A DNA stretch of 64,000 bases from Spirosoma fluviale (GTDB taxonomy: Bacteria > Bacteroidota > Bacteroidia > Cytophagales > Spirosomataceae), in assembly GCF_900230225.1 (NCBI RefSeq), contig NZ_OCNH01000003.1, forward strand, positions 682,001-746,000, read 5' to 3'. The notes under the pieces are model-generated. The model did not search any database, was not told where the DNA came from, and saw nothing but the letters and a program-made list of their open reading frames with translations. Below are positions 61,949 through 64,000 of the stretch, piece after piece (the first letter of the stretch is position 1; each line of letters opens with the position of its first letter). Both the position numbers and the translations under genes were made by a program.

Positions 61949-62701
61949 ATGTCTCGTATTGCTCTCATTACCGGCGCAACCTCTGGCATTGGCCGCGCCA
62001 CGGCCAATGCATTTGCCGATCTGGAATACCGTCTCATTCTTTGCGGTCGTCGGCAGGACCGTCTGGCCGAGTTGGAGGAACAACTCGGCACCCAGACGTC
62101 TGTAATCACCCTTAGCTTCGATGTGCGCGACTGGACCGAAGTTAGCGACGCCATTAGCAGCCTGCCCGATGAGTGGAAAGCCATTGATATTCTGGTGAAC
62201 AATGCCGGAAATGCCTTTGGTATGTCGCCGATTCAGGATGGCGACGTTGCCGACTGGGATCTGATGATCGACGGTAATGTGCAGGGGTTACTGTATGTGT
62301 CGAAGGCCGTGACGCCGGGCATGGTGGAACGCCAGCGCGGTCATATTGTCAACCTGAGTTCCATAGCGGGCAAGCAGACCTACGCCAATGGTGCCGTTTA
62401 CTGCGCCAGCAAGGCCGCCGTTGAAGCCATCAGCACGGGCATGCGGCTGGACCTGACCCAGCATGGCATCAAAGTCACAAATATTGCGCCCGGTGCCGTT
62501 GAAACGGAGTTTTCAGTCGTTCGCTTTAAAGGCGATGCCGAACGGGCGGCTAAAGTGTACGAAGGCTTTGCACCCCTCACCGCCGACGATATTGCCGATA
62601 CGATTGTGTACGCTGTAACAGCCCCGGCCAACGTCACCATCGCCGATATGACCATCCTGGCGTCCGCTCAGGCAGCCGCTACCACGATTCACCGGAAGTA
62701 A
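61949..62701 (+). CDS. Short-chain dehydrogenase (YdfG-like)
   Basis: A 250-residue NAD(P)-dependent short-chain dehydrogenase. It has the nucleotide motif TGATSGIGRA, an NNAG-type loop (VNNAGNAFG), Ser in NLSSIAGKQT and the catalytic YxxxK as YCASK. The N-terminal and C-terminal parts (VRFKGDAERAAKVYEGFAPLTADDIADTIVYAV) resemble YdfG-like 3-hydroxy-acid dehydrogenases. The substrate is unknown. It is divergent from eboD and followed by a second SDR gene. Confidence 0.9.
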   Translation: MSRIALITGATSGIGRATANAFADLEYRLILCGRRQDRLAELEEQLGTQTSVITLSFDVRDWTEVSDAISSLPDEWKAIDILVNNAGNAFGMSPIQDGDVADWDLMIDGNVQGLLYVSKAVTPGMVERQRGHIVNLSSIAGKQTYANGAVYCASKAAVEAISTGMRLDLTQHGIKVTNIAPGAVETEFSVVRFKGDAERAAKVYEGFAPLTADDIADTIVYAVTAPANVTIADMTILASAQAAATTIHRK

Positions 62702-62708
62702 ACAGTTT

Positions 62709-62749
62709 TTTCAAACCTATAAGGGTTCAAAAACCGTATAGGTTTGAAA
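62709..62749. repeat. Inverted repeat between the two SDR genes
   Basis: A 13-bp perfect outer stem (62709-62721 with 62737-62749), extended inwards by AAGGGTT / AACCG with one bulge. AAACCTATAAGGGTT-type stems are a common intergenic element in this phylum. Confidence 0.65.
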
Positions 62750-62761
62750 CGGCTCTACTAT

Positions 62762-63580
62762 ATGGCAAAGACTATTTTTATAACAGGCGCATCATCAGGC
62801 ATCGGGAAGGCTACCGCTATCCTTTTTGCCAGACACGGCTGGAACGTTGCCGCGACCATGCGTAATTCGCAAGATGATACCGAACTGGCGCAGTATCCGT
62901 CCATTAAGGTGTATGCGCTGGATGTTACGCAGCCCGAGAGCGTTAGCCAGGCGGTGCAGCAGGCACTGGCCGACTGGAAACAGATCGACGTTTTGTTAAA
63001 TAATGCGGGCTATGGTCTGGCTGGCCCGCTGGAAACGGCTTCTGAAGAGAAGATCATGGACCAGTTCAATACCAATGTGTTCGGGGTAATGCGGACGATC
63101 AAGGCATTGCTGCCCAATTTCCGGGAAGCGGGGGGCGGTACCATCATCAACGTCACGTCGATTGGCGGACTGGTTGGCCTGCCGTTCAACTCCATCTACC
63201 ACGCCACCAAATTCGGGTTGGATGGCCTGTCTGAATCGCTGAATTACGAGCTGCGGCCCTTTGGTATTCGGGTGAAGATCGTGGCACCGGGCGGGGTCAT
63301 CACCGACTTTGCCACCCGTTCGCTGAAACGGACAGTAGACGGCCCAAGCGTGTACGACGCCGGTCTGGAGAAAATATTTGCGGCATTTGGCAAGAATTCG
63401 GCCAATTACTCGACCGCTGAGCAGATCGCCGAGGTGATCTACCAGGCCGCCACCGACGATACCAACCAGATTCGCTACGTAGCCGGACAGGACGCGCAGG
63501 CTACCTACGGTGCCTGGAAAAGCATGAGCAACGAAGATTTCTTTACGATGATCAACCAGCGGTTTGGTCTGGGGGAGTAA
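62762..63580 (+). CDS. Short-chain dehydrogenase/reductase
   Basis: A 272-residue classical SDR: TGASSGIGKATAILFA nucleotide motif, NNAGYGL, Ser in NVTSIGGLVG and catalytic YHATK. The C terminus, IRYVAGQDAQATYGAWKSMSNEDFFTMI, is typical of a common group of uncharacterised bacterial SDRs. ATG at 62762 is preferred to an upstream start six codons earlier because MAKTIFITGA is the family start. It ends at a strong terminator. Confidence 0.9.
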   Translation: MAKTIFITGASSGIGKATAILFARHGWNVAATMRNSQDDTELAQYPSIKVYALDVTQPESVSQAVQQALADWKQIDVLLNNAGYGLAGPLETASEEKIMDQFNTNVFGVMRTIKALLPNFREAGGGTIINVTSIGGLVGLPFNSIYHATKFGLDGLSESLNYELRPFGIRVKIVAPGGVITDFATRSLKRTVDGPSVYDAGLEKIFAAFGKNSANYSTAEQIAEVIYQAATDDTNQIRYVAGQDAQATYGAWKSMSNEDFFTMINQRFGLGE

Positions 63581-63597
63581 TTGATTAGAATGTCCTG

Positions 63598-63648
63598 AAA
63601 ATCCGGGGAGCAAAGTCGTGCAGCAGATGACTTTGCTCCCCGGATTTT
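63598..63648. terminator. Long hairpin terminator after the second SDR gene
   Basis: A 20-bp perfect stem (63598-63617 with 63629-63648) with AAAA/TTTT at its base, 17 bp past the stop. The 160 bp from here to the next start show nothing that I can support. Confidence 0.82.
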
Positions 63649-63808
63649 GTCGTTTAGGGAGCCGTCAATCAGTGATTCAGAATTAAAGTGTAGCTACCGT
63701 TTAATTTCTATGGCATGGTATGATATAATCTAGGTTTAATAAAATATTTTTTAGATTATTGATAGGGATATATACATTGCCTCGCATAAGGTATTCTAAA
63801 CCACTGCC

Positions 63809-64000
63809 ATGAAAAATCATTATTATTTACTCGTTTTGTTCGTCTGCTCTTTGTTCGCTTATGCCTGCAAAAAAGAAGATACTCAACCTCAGACAGTCGC
63901 TAACATCGTCACCAATGGGGATATGGAAGCGGCTCCCTATGCCGACTGGGGCTCTTATTTAGGCAGGGTATCGACAACTAGTCCCAACAAATACACCATC
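63809..64000 (+). CDS. Lipoprotein, N-terminal part (3' end outside window)
   Basis: An ATG at 63809 opens a frame that stays open for 64 codons to the window edge. It has a lipoprotein signal (MKNHYYLLVLFVCSLFAYAC, Cys20), followed by an acidic/basic linker and IVTNGDMEAAPYADWGSY. The NGDME-x-x-x-x-x-DW start is common in carbohydrate-binding-like (CBM4/9 or galactose-binding) domains of secreted proteins. Too little is present to assign a function. No start other than this ATG is plausible. Confidence 0.72.
   Translation, partial: MKNHYYLLVLFVCSLFAYACKKEDTQPQTVANIVTNGDMEAAPYADWGSYLGRVSTTSPNKYTI

Overview
The window reads as a chromosomal segment from a Bacteroidota bacterium of the order Cytophagales, probably close to Spirosoma. 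This is inferred from family content, not from any search. The indications are a DUF4249 protein, a C-terminal type IX secretion sorting domain, TAnnTTTG-type promoter boxes, an ebo-type cluster, many secreted proteins with signal peptides or lipoboxes, and base composition near 50% G+C. There are no rRNA or tRNA genes, no CRISPR array, and no complete insertion sequence that I can recognise.

Layout. 1-7 kb: end of a DUF4249 gene, three tandem secreted lytic transglycosylase paralogues and recQ. 7-16 kb: an Ala/Lys-rich secreted protein, a penicillin-acylase-type amidase, argS, a glutathione peroxidase, menA and a large secreted metallophosphatase. 16-22 kb: a small unknown protein, ileS with an altered signature motif, and an Rpn-type nuclease with a 57-bp tandem repeat. 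22-26 kb: three Gfo/Idh/MocA-type oxidoreductases. 26.2-31.7 kb: an AT-rich accessory island. It holds small membrane-protein genes followed by a repeated post-stop motif (gene-cassette-like), an 89%-identical fragment of the upstream oxidoreductase gene, and a candidate defence pair (AIPR protein plus Mrr-like nuclease). 31.8-36.9 kb: a GH97 glycosidase, an NtrC-type response regulator and a PLP decarboxylase.

36.9-48.8 kb is a potassium-uptake locus: kup, a 28-codon micro-ORF, kdpF, kdpA, kdpB, kdpC, a porin, a kdpD N-terminal module encoded apart from its kinase, and a HAMP-PAS histidine kinase. No kdpE is present; the sigma-54-type regulator at 34 kb is the nearest candidate. A TumE-like toxin-antitoxin pair lies antisense between kdpA and kdpB. 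48.9-57.8 kb: ThuA and SMP-30 family proteins, a BrkB-type membrane protein, DUF72, an iron-permease-like protein, and an ECF sigma factor translationally overlapped with a membrane-anchored von Willebrand A protein. 57.8-61.7 kb: eboF-eboE-eboD without eboABC next to them. 61.9-64 kb: two short-chain dehydrogenases and the start of a lipoprotein.

A recurring feature is a long perfect or near-perfect palindrome at more than ten gene boundaries. One group consists of paired inverted hairpins whose stems differ from locus to locus while a short loop is kept, as in REP/REPIN elements. Another is built from GAATGAG-type repeats. Several palindromes overlap stop codons.
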